64,000 nucleotides of DNA from assembly GCA_905221205.1 (NCBI GenBank), contig CAJNCG010000001.1:558001-622000 (forward strand), given 5' to 3'. A program made the position numbers and the translations under genes. Each line of letters starts with the position of its first letter. The stretch's first letter is position 1. Below are positions 18,099 to 28,022 of the stretch, in pieces. The notes beneath the pieces were generated by a model. The model did not search any database. It saw only the letters and a list, made by a program, of their open reading frames with translations, and was not told the origin of the DNA. This DNA is from a bacterium (lineage in GTDB: Bacteria > Bacillota > Bacilli > Lactobacillales > Streptococcaceae).

Positions 18099-20090
18099 TT
18101 AATTCTTTGTAATAACCTTAATATATTTCTCAGAAGCCTTCAAAGGTTGAAATGGTTTTCCTCCACCCTCATAAAACTTACCAAAAAATTCAACAAATAT
18201 CAGACGTGCTCCATGAACATATCCTGATAGTAACGATAGAAAAATATTGATTGCATGTAAAAGAATGAATAATACTAATCCAATTGTCAGTTTAGCCAAT
18301 ATTCCCGGAAACAAACCAACAATTAAATTGAAAGCTGATGCTATACTTGCTCCAGATAATCCTAATGCCATCAATCGAGTGAAACTAACTAAATCACCTA
18401 TATAAGATGAAATGTTATATAGATTAAACAATCCTGCTCCAATACCTGACAAGCTTTTGGCTTGAATAATAGAAACAATCAAAATCCCCACAGCATTAAA
18501 AATAGATACCCATTTCCCTAATACAAATAACGGTCTCATATCTGGCATCAACATTCCAACAGCAATAAATAACAAGCCAAGCAGAATAACACACCACGCA
18601 AATCCTGAATTATATGCTTCTGCATATTTCTTCATTCTTACTTTTTGTAGTCCTGAAGCTAACAAACCTGCAAATACTGTAGTAAACCCAAATACAACTG
18701 ACACTACTAATATAGTCATGACATCAGAGGTTGTAGATATCAGATGAAATGGCAACTCATATCCAAAAAATGAGCCATAGATTCCACCCCAAATTGCAAC
18801 GGCTACCCCTAATATATTAAAGAATTTTAAAAATCTCTTAGTTGCTGAAGGTAGATGAAAAATTTTTAATGCTAACATTGTTCCTAAAAACAATAGTAAA
18901 CCATAGCCTAAATCAGCAACCATCATTCCAAAAAATGTAAAGTAAAATGGTGCTAATACAGGTGTAGGATCTTTCTCATAATATTTGGGCAGAGCATACA
19001 TTTCTGTCAATAATTCAAATGGTTCAATTAAAGAATGATTCGTTAATTTGATAGGTATTTCATCTTGATTATCCGTCAATGTTTCCGATTCATAAATATA
19101 AATAGAATGTCCAAAACGCTCATCCATAACTTTTATAAAATATAAAATACGAGTTTCTTCTATCCAACCTTCTAATGCAACTAGATGCGGAGTGCACAAA
19201 AGGTTATTCTTAGAGATTTGACGAGCATAGATAGATAAAATATAGTCTATTTGCCATTGTAAATCTATCAAATTTTTCTTTGAATCTTGCAACGATGCGA
19301 TAATATTCTCTTTTTCAGTTATTAACTGCATGTTTTCTTGATCTAAATCTACTACTCGCTGCTTCGGTAATTCCTTTCTAGAATAACCAAATGGTTCAAA
19401 TAAGTATTCATCAAAATCTATAGAGTAACTAGACTGATAGAAAACAACAACACCGTACTCTCTATCATTAGAAAATATTTCTTGAACTTCAATATTGTTT
19501 TCTAAAAGACTATTGTATAAGCGATTATCTTCAGTCCTTGGAATTGTTCCGACTTTTCCTATACAGAAAGAAAATTGTTCTAAATTCGCAGGAACAATTT
19601 CTAATTTTTCCCACTTTATTAATCGCTCTATTTCCTCATTATTACTTTGAATGTGTCTTTCTAATTCATGAACTCTGTTAATTTGATGATTCACTTTTTT
19701 AAGAACACCCTCAGCAACATTAGCTTTACCAAATTTCTCTAATTCTTCATAAGAGGTAGTTATCGGAGGTTGCTGCAATAATTTAAACGTGTTTTCTTTC
19801 GGTAGGTATTCTTGTAATTTCTCTACAGTTGCTTCTAAATGTTGTTGTTGATTCATCAAATAAGTCAAGGCATCATTTCCCTCAATAACCCCATGATTGG
19901 AATTAGAAGTACGAAAAATTTGAATAGTTGGAAATACAACTTCATCTTTTTCTAGAGCTTCTGACCAGTTATCCTGAACCTTTAAATCACGGAACTGCAC
20001 TGACTCTAGTTCTTGAATAGTTTTTAAAACATCATCAAGACTACTTTTAGAAAATAGTAGAGAAATTCTTTTCATCTGACTAATGGCCAT
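18099..20090 (-). CDS. ntpI: V-type ATP synthase subunit I (a-subunit)
   Basis: A 663-residue stator. The N-terminal cytoplasmic half (about 1-340) is coiled-coil rich, and the C-terminal half has multiple membrane helices beginning at APFYFTFFGMMVADLGYGLL. The SFTRLMALGLSGASIASAFN helix carries the conserved arginine facing the rotor. ATG at 20090 follows GGTGG and overlaps ntpF by 11 bases. Confidence 0.94.
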   Translation of the reverse strand: MAISQMKRISLLFSKSSLDDVLKTIQELESVQFRDLKVQDNWSEALEKDEVVFPTIQIFRTSNSNHGVIEGNDALTYLMNQQQHLEATVEKLQEYLPKENTFKLLQQPPITTSYEELEKFGKANVAEGVLKKVNHQINRVHELERHIQSNNEEIERLIKWEKLEIVPANLEQFSFCIGKVGTIPRTEDNRLYNSLLENNIEVQEIFSNDREYGVVVFYQSSYSIDFDEYLFEPFGYSRKELPKQRVVDLDQENMQLITEKENIIASLQDSKKNLIDLQWQIDYILSIYARQISKNNLLCTPHLVALEGWIEETRILYFIKVMDERFGHSIYIYESETLTDNQDEIPIKLTNHSLIEPFELLTEMYALPKYYEKDPTPVLAPFYFTFFGMMVADLGYGLLLFLGTMLALKIFHLPSATKRFLKFFNILGVAVAIWGGIYGSFFGYELPFHLISTTSDVMTILVVSVVFGFTTVFAGLLASGLQKVRMKKYAEAYNSGFAWCVILLGLLFIAVGMLMPDMRPLFVLGKWVSIFNAVGILIVSIIQAKSLSGIGAGLFNLYNISSYIGDLVSFTRLMALGLSGASIASAFNLIVGLFPGILAKLTIGLVLFILLHAINIFLSLLSGYVHGARLIFVEFFGKFYEGGGKPFQPLKASEKYIKVITKN

Positions 20091-20403
20091 ATTTTTCTAC
20101 CACCCTACCAATAATTTTTTCTACAAATTCTCCTCTCCTACTTGATGAAATATACTGAATATTTGCATCATTTTCCTTGATTGTTTTATTAACCTCATCA
20201 ATAAGGTTCTGTTGTTTCATTTCTAAATTGCTTTCTATTGAAACTAATTCTTCGTGACTTTTTTCATCATAACTTTTTTCTAGTTTTTCCAATTCTTCTT
20301 GGGAAACAGCTTTATAAGTATAAATCTCATTATCATATGATTTTATAATATCGGTTGCAACATTCTCAATATCTTGCATTGTCGAAAATACAGAGTTAGT
20401 CAT
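20080..20403 (-). CDS. ntpF: V-type ATP synthase peripheral stalk subunit G/H
   Basis: A 107-residue, highly charged, helical protein (QEELEKLEKSYDEKSHEELVS) without membrane segments, fitting the peripheral-stalk partner of NtpE, called NtpF in E. hirae. AAGGAGG precedes the ATG. First V-ATPase gene, 24 bases after the ROK kinase gene. Confidence 0.85.
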   Translation of the reverse strand: MTNSVFSTMQDIENVATDIIKSYDNEIYTYKAVSQEELEKLEKSYDEKSHEELVSIESNLEMKQQNLIDEVNKTIKENDANIQYISSSRRGEFVEKIIGRVVEKYGH

Positions 20404-20427
20404 TGTGACACCTCCTTATCTTTCATA

Positions 20428-21318
20428 CTATTTATTAGAAATTCTATCTAAGAAATTTTTTACAGCTCCTATACGACCAGCTTCATTTCCTAATGTAGCT
20501 GCCACAAGATTTTTAGGCAAAAACCTATTATCCATTGCATTTTTAGCTAAAGAACTTTGAATTTCAGGTAACAAAATATCCTTACTATCCAGAATCCCAC
20601 CTCCTAATATGAGAATTTCTGGATTAAGTAGATAAGAAATCGTTAATAAACCTTTTGTTAGATTTTCTACAAAAATTTCAAAAGTTTCTTCAGCAACTTT
20701 ATCTCCAGATCTTAAATCAGTGAAGAAAGTACGTCCAGTTTGATTAGTTTTCAAGCTCTTTTTTTGATATAAATGAATCAATGCGGTTGTTGAGGCTTTA
20801 CTTTGCCAATCCGAATTACCTACAGGAATATAACCTACTTCACCAGCAGTATAGTTAAATCCGTTAACAATTTGTCCGTCGACAATAATACTGCCTCCTA
20901 TACCTGTTCCAATAGTAACCATTACTACATTTTTCTTATCTTTGGCTTGTCCCTTCCACAATTCACCTAATGCAGCACAATTAACATCATTTTCAACAAA
21001 AGTATACAACCCAAAACGTTTTTCTATTTCGGCAGTAAAGTTTACTCCGATATACCCTGGTATTGTATAGCCTGCATAGATGATTTCTCCAGTATTAGCA
21101 TTAACAACTCCAGCAGTGGAAATCCCAACACCATCAATTGAATGATTTAAAGTATACTCACCAATTAAATCACAGACCTGATTTAATATCCGATTCGTTC
21201 CCAAATCATAGTCAATAATTGTTTCTATCTCTTTGAAATGATTTAAACTCGTTCCAAACTCATCGTATAAATCTGCCTTAATTGTTGTTCCGCCAATATC
21301 GATACCTATAATCTTCAT
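20428..21318 (-). CDS. nanK: ROK-family kinase, probable N-acetylmannosamine kinase (copy 2)
   Basis: A 296-residue ROK protein: N-terminal GIDIGGTTIKADL, VENDVNCAALGE with the catalytic Asp, and TIGTGIGG. As in the copy at 9589, the zinc motif is degenerate (GEVGYIPV, no cysteine cluster). It sits between the second nan operon and the V-ATPase genes, 24 bases ahead of ntpF, so it may be transcribed with either group. Probable ManNAc kinase from context; substrate not proven. Confidence 0.78.
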   Translation of the reverse strand: MKIIGIDIGGTTIKADLYDEFGTSLNHFKEIETIIDYDLGTNRILNQVCDLIGEYTLNHSIDGVGISTAGVVNANTGEIIYAGYTIPGYIGVNFTAEIEKRFGLYTFVENDVNCAALGELWKGQAKDKKNVVMVTIGTGIGGSIIVDGQIVNGFNYTAGEVGYIPVGNSDWQSKASTTALIHLYQKKSLKTNQTGRTFFTDLRSGDKVAEETFEIFVENLTKGLLTISYLLNPEILILGGGILDSKDILLPEIQSSLAKNAMDNRFLPKNLVAATLGNEAGRIGAVKNFLDRISNK

Positions 21319-21356
21319 TTCAACACTCCCACATTTTTGATCTCATTACTTTTTGA

Positions 21357-21390
21357 TAAAAAATGGGACTGGGCATTATCCCAGTCCCAT
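21357..21390 (-). terminator. terminator or attenuator between nan operon 2 and ROK/V-ATPase
   Basis: A perfect 11-bp stem ATGGGACTGGG/CCCAGTCCCAT with a 6-base loop is followed on the minus strand by TTTTTT. It ends only about 40 bases before the ROK start, leaving little room for a promoter after it; a TATAAT-like -10 lies before it (about 21435-21440). It may therefore be an attenuator for the ROK-V-ATPase genes rather than a full stop. Confidence 0.8.
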
Positions 21391-21474
21391 CTCTATTTCT
21401 TTATTCAATGAGTTGTATCACAGAACTTTAGAAATTATATAATGACAAGAATTTACTATTCTGTTTTACAAAAG

Positions 21475-22584
21475 TTAAGCATTTGTGATTTCTGAAAGAC
21501 TTACTTTTCGATCTTCTTTAACTGATAAAGTACATGCATCAGCGGTAGCGATTGATTCTAAAGCAGCTACACCATTGAGAAGTTTTTCAAATTCTTCTGT
21601 AATTTCTCCACCTTTAATGATGTCATGTAGATATTCCATTTCTTTATCAATACATGTTTGCAACCATAATGGGCAACGTACTCCTGGTTTACCGTACGCA
21701 ATTGCTCCATCCATACCACGACCAGTATAGATAGCTGTACGGTCATCATCTTCCTCTTGAGTTTCATGAACTAAGAAGTGTGATTCTCCTTCACCTTTAA
21801 CACGAAGAGTACCTCCAGTATTGAACAAGTCAAGTTTGATAGCTCCTTCAGTTCCTTGAATCAAGACGTAGTGTTCACCCCAACGGAAAGCATTACCATA
21901 TTCCAAAACAGCATAACGATCATCAGAGTATTCTAGGTTTACAATGAGCATATCATCTTCATCACCAAAGTTTTCACCTTTATGATATACATTGCCTCCT
22001 ACCATTGTCGCTTTTTCAGGAAGTCCTCCCATGATAAATTGAATGCAATCTAATTCATGAATATGGTGGTACAAATGTCCTCCAGATTGAGAACGAAGTT
22101 TCTTCCATGATACAGTAGGTTGTTGTTCTTCCCAACCTGTACGAGCGGCATGGCAATAAAGAACTTTACCGATTTTACCTTGAGTAATCAATTCTTTAGC
22201 ATGGTGTACACCGTTAAAGAAGTTCATGATGTGGCCAGCCATAAAGATAACATTATTTTCTTTACATGCGTCAACCATGGCTTTACAATCTTCATAAGAC
22301 AATGCAATTGGCTTTTCACAAAATACGTGTTTGCCATGTTGAGCGGCTTTCACAACTGGTTCACGGTGAAGGTAGCTAGGTGAAGCTACGATTACACAAT
22401 CAATATCTTCGCGTGCTACAAGTTCATCTAAACTTGCACAAACATCTGATCCCAACTCTTGAGCAACTTCTTCTCCATGATTTGGGTCAAATACCGCAAC
22501 CACTTTTGCATCTTCAATTTTGTTCATTGAGCGAGCCAAATCAGCTCCAAAATATCCAGCTCCAACAATACCGTAATTTACCAT
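21475..22584 (-). CDS. Gfo/Idh/MocA-family oxidoreductase of sialic-acid cluster
   Basis: A 369-residue NAD(P)-dependent oxidoreductase. N-terminal Rossmann motif GIVGAGYFGADLARS, the CEKPIAL motif and the catalytic-region GGHLYHHIHELDCI are clear. In sialic-acid clusters, members of this family (RgNanOx, YjhC) convert 2,7-anhydro-Neu5Ac to Neu5Ac through a redox cycle; that role is a plausible inference here from the neighbours (lyase, epimerase, symporter, YhcH). AGAGGAT precedes the ATG. Not to be confused with inositol or glucose dehydrogenases of the same family. Confidence 0.85.
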   Translation of the reverse strand: MVNYGIVGAGYFGADLARSMNKIEDAKVVAVFDPNHGEEVAQELGSDVCASLDELVAREDIDCVIVASPSYLHREPVVKAAQHGKHVFCEKPIALSYEDCKAMVDACKENNVIFMAGHIMNFFNGVHHAKELITQGKIGKVLYCHAARTGWEEQQPTVSWKKLRSQSGGHLYHHIHELDCIQFIMGGLPEKATMVGGNVYHKGENFGDEDDMLIVNLEYSDDRYAVLEYGNAFRWGEHYVLIQGTEGAIKLDLFNTGGTLRVKGEGESHFLVHETQEEDDDRTAIYTGRGMDGAIAYGKPGVRCPLWLQTCIDKEMEYLHDIIKGGEITEEFEKLLNGVAALESIATADACTLSVKEDRKVSLSEITNA

Positions 22585-22720
22585 AATTTTTATCCTCTTT
22601 CTATATATTTTTAAATTTCAGCTTTAATTCTTTTTAAAATCTTCAATCTTAAATGTTATATATGGTACAACATTTTTCATATGAAGTTCATTAAGAGACA
22701 TTGTTTAATATGTTTTTATT

Positions 22721-23179
22721 TTATCTTTCCTCGTTTAAAACTTTGATAACAAGTTTTTTAACACTTTCATCATTACAATGAATCTTTGGTTGGTGAAGAT
22801 CTTCTTCAAAAGTCACCAACATATTTCCTGGAAGCAATTCAACAATTTGATAGTCTTTGCTATCGTAAAAAGCAATATCCTTCTCTTCGCTAAAAGGCAC
22901 ACGTGACTGAGCACGAACTGGGGAAGTTACTGCCATTTTTTCAGTATTTTCAACAACAATATGAATATCTAAATATTTCTTATGAGTTTCAAAAATATCT
23001 CCTGGAACTCCATCAGCTAGATAGGTCATACAATTTGCAAAAACATTTTCCCCGTCAATATCAATTTTTCCATCAACTAAATCTGTCAAATTTGTATTTT
23101 CTAAAAAATCACAGACTTTTGAAAAATGTTTATTGACAGAGGCATATCGTCTAAAATCAGATTGTTCAGAAATGATCAT
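22721..23179 (-). CDS. nanQ: YhcH/YjgK/YiaL-family protein, probable sialic-acid anomerase
   Basis: A 152-residue single-domain cupin-like (DUF386) protein; KKYLDIHIVVENTEKM, and LPGNMLVTFEEDLHQPKIH with the metal-binding histidines, are the family core. E. coli YhcH (NanQ) speeds interconversion of the alpha and beta forms of N-acetylneuraminate, and this gene sits beside a sialate symporter and a lyase, so the same role is likely. The 136-base gap to the next gene includes the inverted repeat AATGTT/AACATT, of unknown meaning. Confidence 0.82.
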   Translation of the reverse strand: MIISEQSDFRRYASVNKHFSKVCDFLENTNLTDLVDGKIDIDGENVFANCMTYLADGVPGDIFETHKKYLDIHIVVENTEKMAVTSPVRAQSRVPFSEEKDIAFYDSKDYQIVELLPGNMLVTFEEDLHQPKIHCNDESVKKLVIKVLNEER

Positions 23180-23197
23180 ATTATTTTCTCTTTTCTA

Positions 23198-24739
23198 TTA
23201 GTGACGAACTTCCCAACTTGAATCCGCTTTAATTTCTGGAATATCATGAACCGTTGTATATTTAGGTGCAGATACTTTATTTCCAGTAAGAACAGATACA
23301 ATATATCCTGAAACTACTGATACAGAGATTGAAATCAATGAATATGCCCAGTAGCTAACAGCTGTTGGAGGAAGGAAGTATTTAATAAATACCATGACGA
23401 TGGTTGATACAATCAGCGCTGCATAAGCACCTTGTTTATTTGCTTTTTTAGAAACAAATCCAAGGATAAATACACCACCAAGTAGACCAAGTACAAGTCC
23501 CATGAAACTATTAAACCATTCGTATGCAGATTTAATATCTGAGTGAGCCATGACAATGGAAACACCAATTGAGAATAAACCTACTGCTAGAGATACGAAT
23601 TGTGCAATTTTCGTACGACGATCGTCTGACATATTTTTAGAAATGACATCTTGAATATCCAATGTCCATGAAGTTGCAACAGAGTTCAAACCTGTTGAAA
23701 TAGTTGATTGAGCTGCTGCATAAATCGCTGCCAAGATCAAACCTGTGATACCTACTGGTAACTGGTATGCAATAAAGTACATAAAGATTTGGTCTTGAGG
23801 GATATCGCTAGCTGCACTACCTGCATTTTGTACTTGATAGAATACGTACAGGCCTGTACCAATCAAGTAAAAGACTGTTGCAGTTGCAAGTGACAAGACA
23901 CCGTTTGTGAACAACATCTTATTAAGTTTCTTAATATTTTGTGTTGTAGTAAAACGTTGAACCAAATCTTGAGATGAAGCATAAGAAGACAAGATTGTAA
24001 AGCCTGAACCCATCACAATTAAGAAGATGGAGTTTGAAAGCAAGTTAGGGTCGAAAAGTTTTTCATTTGCAGCAAGGAATTTCCCATTTACTAATGTTTC
24101 TGCTACTGCACCAAAGCCACCTTTAATATTAGCCATCAGTACAAATAAAGCTACAACGACACCACTAATCAGAACCACACCTTGAATAAAGTCTGTCCAT
24201 AATACGGATTTTAGACCACCAGTATAAGAATAAACAATTGCAATTGCACCCATCAAAATAATCAAAATATTGATGTCAATTCCTGTCAATACTGCTAATC
24301 CAGCTGATGGGAGGTACATAATGATAGACATACGTCCCAATTGATAAATAATAAACAAGAGTGCTGAAATAATACGAAGCGCTTTAGAATTAAAACGTTT
24401 ATCCAAGTAATCATATGCCGTATCGATGTCTATCCGTGCAAATATAGGTAAGATGAAACGAATTGTCAGTGGAATAGCTACTACCATCCCTAATTGAGCA
24501 AACCATAAAATCCAGCTACCTGCATAAGAGTTACCAGCGAGTCCCAAGAAGGAAATCGGACTGAGCATTGTGGCAAAAATAGATACCGAAGTAACATACC
24601 AAGGAACCGAACCGTCTCCTTTAAAGAACTCTTTTCCTTTCATCTCTTTTTTAGAGAAATAGATACCTGCAACCAACACTGCAAGTAAATAAACAATCAA
24701 GATAATTAAGTCAATTATTGTAAATCCTGTTGTACCCAT
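23198..24739 (-). CDS. sodium:solute symporter (SSS family), probable sialic-acid transporter
   Basis: A 513-residue membrane protein with about 13 predicted helices. FATMLSPISFLGLAGNSYAGSW and AAQSTISTGLNSVATSWTLDI are SSS family signatures, the latter in the sodium-site helix region. Its position between yhcH and the lyase makes sialic acid (Neu5Ac or its 2,7-anhydro form) the likely substrate, as in SiaT proteins. Import by Na+ symport fits with the Na+-type V-ATPase encoded downstream. Start ATG follows GGAG. Confidence 0.88.
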   Translation of the reverse strand: MGTTGFTIIDLIILIVYLLAVLVAGIYFSKKEMKGKEFFKGDGSVPWYVTSVSIFATMLSPISFLGLAGNSYAGSWILWFAQLGMVVAIPLTIRFILPIFARIDIDTAYDYLDKRFNSKALRIISALLFIIYQLGRMSIIMYLPSAGLAVLTGIDINILIILMGAIAIVYSYTGGLKSVLWTDFIQGVVLISGVVVALFVLMANIKGGFGAVAETLVNGKFLAANEKLFDPNLLSNSIFLIVMGSGFTILSSYASSQDLVQRFTTTQNIKKLNKMLFTNGVLSLATATVFYLIGTGLYVFYQVQNAGSAASDIPQDQIFMYFIAYQLPVGITGLILAAIYAAAQSTISTGLNSVATSWTLDIQDVISKNMSDDRRTKIAQFVSLAVGLFSIGVSIVMAHSDIKSAYEWFNSFMGLVLGLLGGVFILGFVSKKANKQGAYAALIVSTIVMVFIKYFLPPTAVSYWAYSLISISVSVVSGYIVSVLTGNKVSAPKYTTVHDIPEIKADSSWEVRH

Positions 24740-24766
24740 AACATATCTCCATATTGATTTTGTTTA

Positions 24767-25684
24767 TTATAAAAATTCTTTTCGTGCTTGTTGAATAAGT
24801 TCTGCTGCTTGTTTTGCAACTTCCAAGTCACCTTCTGCCAATGCTTCTAAAGGTTGACGAACAGAACCTAAATCAAGATTTTCATTTAGACGCAAAACTT
24901 CTTTTGCTACAGCATACATATTTGCCTTACCTGATACCATCTTATAGATAACTTCATTGATAGCATATTGAAGTTTTTTAGCTGTATCTAAATCTCGTTC
25001 TTGAATCAAACTTTCCAATTTCAAGAACAAATCTGGCATAACGCCATAAGTACCACCAATACCAGCTTCTGCTCCCATCAAGCGACCACCAAGATATTGT
25101 TCATCTGGACCATTGAATACAATGTAATCTTCTCCACCTGCAGCTACAAACATTTGAATATCTTGTACAGGCATAGAAGAATTTTTAACTCCAATCACAC
25201 GAGGATTTTGACGCATTGTTGCATACAAACTACCAGTCAAAGCAACCCCTGCCAATTGTGGAATATTATAAATGATAAAATCTGTATTTGGCGCAGCTGC
25301 ACTCATTGCATTCCAATATGCTGCGATTGAATATTCTGGCAATTTAAAGTAAATAGGTGGGATAGCTGCAATAGCATCGACTCCAACACTTTCTGAATGT
25401 TTTGCCAATTCAATACTATCTTTCGTGTTATTACATGCAACATGGTTTATAACTGTTAATTTACCTTTAGCAACTTTCATAACAGCTTCAATAATTTGTT
25501 TACGATCTTCTACACTTTGGTAAATACATTCACCTGAAGAACCATTTACATAGATACCTTTTACACCTTTATCAATGAAATATTGCACCAGAGATTTTAC
25601 ACGCTCTTGGCTAATTTCACCATTTTCATCATAGCAAGCATAAAATGCAGGGATAACGCCTTTGTATTTAGTTAAATCTTTCAT
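24767..25684 (-). CDS. nanA: N-acetylneuraminate lyase (copy 2)
   Basis: 305-residue class I aldolase, paralogue of the gene at 10491 with the same length and the same active-site positions (GSSGE 48-52, Tyr139, Lys167). The proteins differ mainly in surface helices (for example around 150-160 and in the last 60 residues). Belongs to nan operon 2, between nanE and the symporter. Having two lyases within 14 kb suggests different expression or different substrate forms rather than simple redundancy. Confidence 0.92.
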   Translation of the reverse strand: MKDLTKYKGVIPAFYACYDENGEISQERVKSLVQYFIDKGVKGIYVNGSSGECIYQSVEDRKQIIEAVMKVAKGKLTVINHVACNNTKDSIELAKHSESVGVDAIAAIPPIYFKLPEYSIAAYWNAMSAAAPNTDFIIYNIPQLAGVALTGSLYATMRQNPRVIGVKNSSMPVQDIQMFVAAGGEDYIVFNGPDEQYLGGRLMGAEAGIGGTYGVMPDLFLKLESLIQERDLDTAKKLQYAINEVIYKMVSGKANMYAVAKEVLRLNENLDLGSVRQPLEALAEGDLEVAKQAAELIQQARKEFL

Positions 25685-25708
25685 AAGATTTCTCCTTTAC
25701 ATTGTTTT

Positions 25709-26410
25709 TTATTTGATAACATTAATAAATCGCTGAGCAATTTCTTTTGGACGTGTAATCGCTCCACCAACGACAACACTGGTAACACCTAAACTATAAG
25801 CTTTTTTTAATTGTTCTGGATAATGAATTTTCCCTTCGGCAATTACCGGAATATTAAAATCAGCCAATTTTTTCATTAGTTCAAAATCAGGCTCATCTGA
25901 TTGTACACTTGTACTTGTGTAACCTGATAATGTTGTACCAACAAAATCAACGCCTGATTTAAATGCATAGAGGCCTTCATCAAAATTACTTACATCCGCC
26001 ATCAGCAATTGATTCGGATATTTTTCTTTTATTTTTTTGATAAAGTCACTGACAACTAAGCCATCATATCTTGGTCTTAAAGTTGCATCAAATGCAATGA
26101 CTGTTGTTCCGCATTCTACAAGTTCATCTACTTCTTTCATCGTAGCAGTAATATATGGTTCTTGAGGTGGATAATCCCTTTTGATAATTCCAATTATTGG
26201 TAAATCTACTACTTTCTGAATTGCTTTAATATCACGCACAGAATTTGCGCGAATGCCCACTGCTCCTGCCTCTAAAGCTGCTTTAGCCATAAAAGGCATC
26301 AAGCTAAATTCTTCATTATAAAGGGGTTCACCAGGTAAAGCTTGACAAGAAACAATGACTCCACCTTGGACTTGGCTTATAAATTTTTCTTTAGTCCAAA
26401 TTTGGCTCAT
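25709..26410 (-). CDS. nanE: N-acetylmannosamine-6-phosphate 2-epimerase
   Basis: 233-residue TIM-barrel enzyme that turns ManNAc-6-P into GlcNAc-6-P, linking sialic acid to amino-sugar metabolism. [16 protein letters not shown] at the N-terminus, GIIKRDYP and [13 protein letters not shown] near the phosphate site are typical of NanE. It is the only nanE copy seen in the window, so both lyase/kinase sets probably depend on it. It lies 4 bases after the RpiR gene. Confidence 0.94.
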   Translation of the reverse strand: MSQIWTKEKFISQVQGGVIVSCQALPGEPLYNEEFSLMPFMAKAALEAGAVGIRANSVRDIKAIQKVVDLPIIGIIKRDYPPQEPYITATMKEVDELVECGTTVIAFDATLRPRYDGLVVSDFIKKIKEKYPNQLLMADVSNFDEGLYAFKSGVDFVGTTLSGYTSTSVQSDEPDFELMKKLADFNIPVIAEGKIHYPEQLKKAYSLGVTSVVVGGAITRPKEIAQRFINVIK

Positions 26411-26414
26411 TTTA

Positions 26415-27224
26415 TTATTCCTCCTTATGGATAATTGTTTGATTGTAATAATATTGTCTCTCTGGACTTTCCAGATAATTAGAGAATAAGCAGTCTGTAA
26501 TTAAAAGTATTGGAAACTGAGGTGATATGCGATTGCCATACGAGAGATGATCGGTCGAAGCTAATAACAATAGTTCATCAAAGAAACAATCTTCTTTGTC
26601 AAATTTTCTTGTAGTCATTAAAACTGTTTTAGCGCCTTTATCCGCAGCTTTTTGTAGACCTTCTAGTACAATATCAGTTTGACCTGAAATGGATGCTCCA
26701 ATGACAAGGCAATTTTCATTAAGTAATAAGCTACTCCACAAAATCATGTCCTCGTCTGATAATACTTCACCAATCACTCCGAGACGCATAAATCTCATCT
26801 TCATTTCTTGTAAAGCAAGAACAGAACTTCCTTTACCGTAGAGATATACACGATCAGCAGTTTCTATCATCTCAGCAATACGCTCAAGTTGAACTTCATC
26901 AAGAACCGTGTAAGTTTTTCTCAACATTTCTTCATAGTCTGATAAAACTTTTTCTGTTGCCTCTGTATATAATGCCAACTTTTCTTTCTCACGAATCATC
27001 TCTTGGTATTTGAAAATGAATTGTCTAAAACCTTTAAAACCACATTTTTTCGCAAATCGAGTCAATGTTGCTTTGGATACATTAAGGTATTCGCACAATG
27101 CTTCAGATGAATAATCATTTAGAGGTTTCTGTTTTAAGAAGAATTTAGCAACGTCTTTTTCAGCATATGCCATATTTGGTAAGTTAGCTTCTATCATTGG
27201 AATTAGTTCTTTTTGCAGTAACAT
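26415..27224 (-). CDS. RpiR/MurR-family regulator with SIS domain (nan operon 2)
   Basis: 269 residues: an N-terminal helix-turn-helix ([21 protein letters not shown]) and a SIS domain ([22 protein letters not shown] onward). It heads the operon it probably controls and follows a promoter with a palindromic cre. Domain order and many residues match the regulator at 6738-7589, indicating that regulator, kinase and lyase exist here as two diverged sets. ATG is preceded by AAGGAG. Confidence 0.9.
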   Translation of the reverse strand: MLLQKELIPMIEANLPNMAYAEKDVAKFFLKQKPLNDYSSEALCEYLNVSKATLTRFAKKCGFKGFRQFIFKYQEMIREKEKLALYTEATEKVLSDYEEMLRKTYTVLDEVQLERIAEMIETADRVYLYGKGSSVLALQEMKMRFMRLGVIGEVLSDEDMILWSSLLLNENCLVIGASISGQTDIVLEGLQKAADKGAKTVLMTTRKFDKEDCFFDELLLLASTDHLSYGNRISPQFPILLITDCLFSNYLESPERQYYYNQTIIHKEE

Positions 27225-27240
27225 ATGAGCTCCTTAGTTA

Positions 27241-27289
27241 AAGTAAACGTTTACATTATTTATTTTAACACTTATTTTATTTTTTTCAA
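27241..27289 (-). promoter_or_regulatory. nan operon 2 promoter with palindromic cre
   Basis: On the minus strand -35 TTGAAA (27284-27289), a 16-base spacer and -10 TAAAAT (27262-27267) are followed by the perfect palindrome GTAAACGTTTAC (27243-27254), a strong CcpA cre placed about at the transcription start, where it would repress. Confidence 0.7.
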
Positions 27290-27597
27290 TATTTTTCATA
27301 AATTAGAAACTAGTTTCCAATTTCTTTCATTTCATAACAGAACACTAAATATGAAAACATAAATGAAAATATAATAATTTTTTATGATTTTTATTGTCAT
27401 TGTATGTCTTGTAAGAACATTTATCAATGATAATATATTCACGCTATAATATTTTCTTAATTTTTTATTTTGATTTTATTATTTCTTTCGGAATTTCTAT
27501 ATAATATTTTATTTCTAAAAAAATAGAAAAAATGTTCCTAGTTTCTTTATTTTATATAATTAATATATTTTTGCTTACGAATTAAAAAAGAATCCTA
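27290..27597. other. very AT-rich gene-free stretch
   Basis: About 300 bases of almost pure A/T sequence with several TATAAT-like words and GAAACTAGTTTC (27306-27317 region). No frame, RNA or repeat family could be assigned. It lies at the right edge of the nan/V-ATPase block, next to the truncated esterase gene. Confidence 0.5.
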
Positions 27598-27650
27598 TAA
27601 AAACAAGCCCACTGAAAAAGTCATCAAATTGATGGCTTTTTCAGTGGGCT
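27598..27650 (-). terminator. long hairpin terminator after the esterase relic
   Basis: A 20-bp stem (27606-27625 with 27631-27650, one G-U pair) has a 5-base loop; on the minus strand it is followed by TTGTTTTTAT. A shorter partial copy, GGCTTTTCAGTGG, follows at about 27661-27673. Reading direction fits the truncated esterase transcript. Confidence 0.7.
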
Positions 27651-27737
27651 CGTAAAATCAGGCTTTTCAGTGGAAAATAAATACAAATTCTATCTCAGAT
27701 TTTCTCGTGTAACAAACAAATCACAAAATATCTCCAT

Positions 27738-28004
27738 TCAACTATAAAAATGGAAGATTAGCGGAACCTTCTCCTCAGTCTTTGGAAGAACGACGCGCGC
27801 ATAAACCTTTCCCTCATTCGTTCCTTCAAATGTTAACTCACAGCACTTGACTTGAGGAATGTGGAAATCTCTTTCCTCTAACTGGTAGGCTGGAAGAGTT
27901 GAAACTTTTTTCACTTCCTCATCCCAGAAAATATCAAAGTCTTCTGGCACCTCATCCCTGCCTTTATAGGTCTTGATTTCTTCTAACAAAGCTGGATTTT
28001 TCAT
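27738..28004 (-). pseudogene. axe1: acetyl xylan esterase / cephalosporin-C deacetylase, truncated
   Basis: Only the first 85 or so residues of an AXE1-family alpha/beta hydrolase remain (MKNPALLEEIKTYKGRDEVP through PLIFHF), then the sequence departs from the family and stops after Tyr-Ser. A complete enzyme has about 320 residues, and the catalytic serine, aspartate and histidine are all missing. Start codon, AAAGGAG, promoter and cre are intact, so the break is recent or tolerated. The junction marks the right edge of the replaced segment. Confidence 0.85.
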
Positions 28005-28022
28005 AGTATGCTCCTTTTATTT

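Noticed and set aside
27598..27673. Hairpin with partial second copy considered as an insertion-sequence end
   Set aside because: No transposase remnant or target duplication is visible; a terminator for the esterase transcript explains it better.
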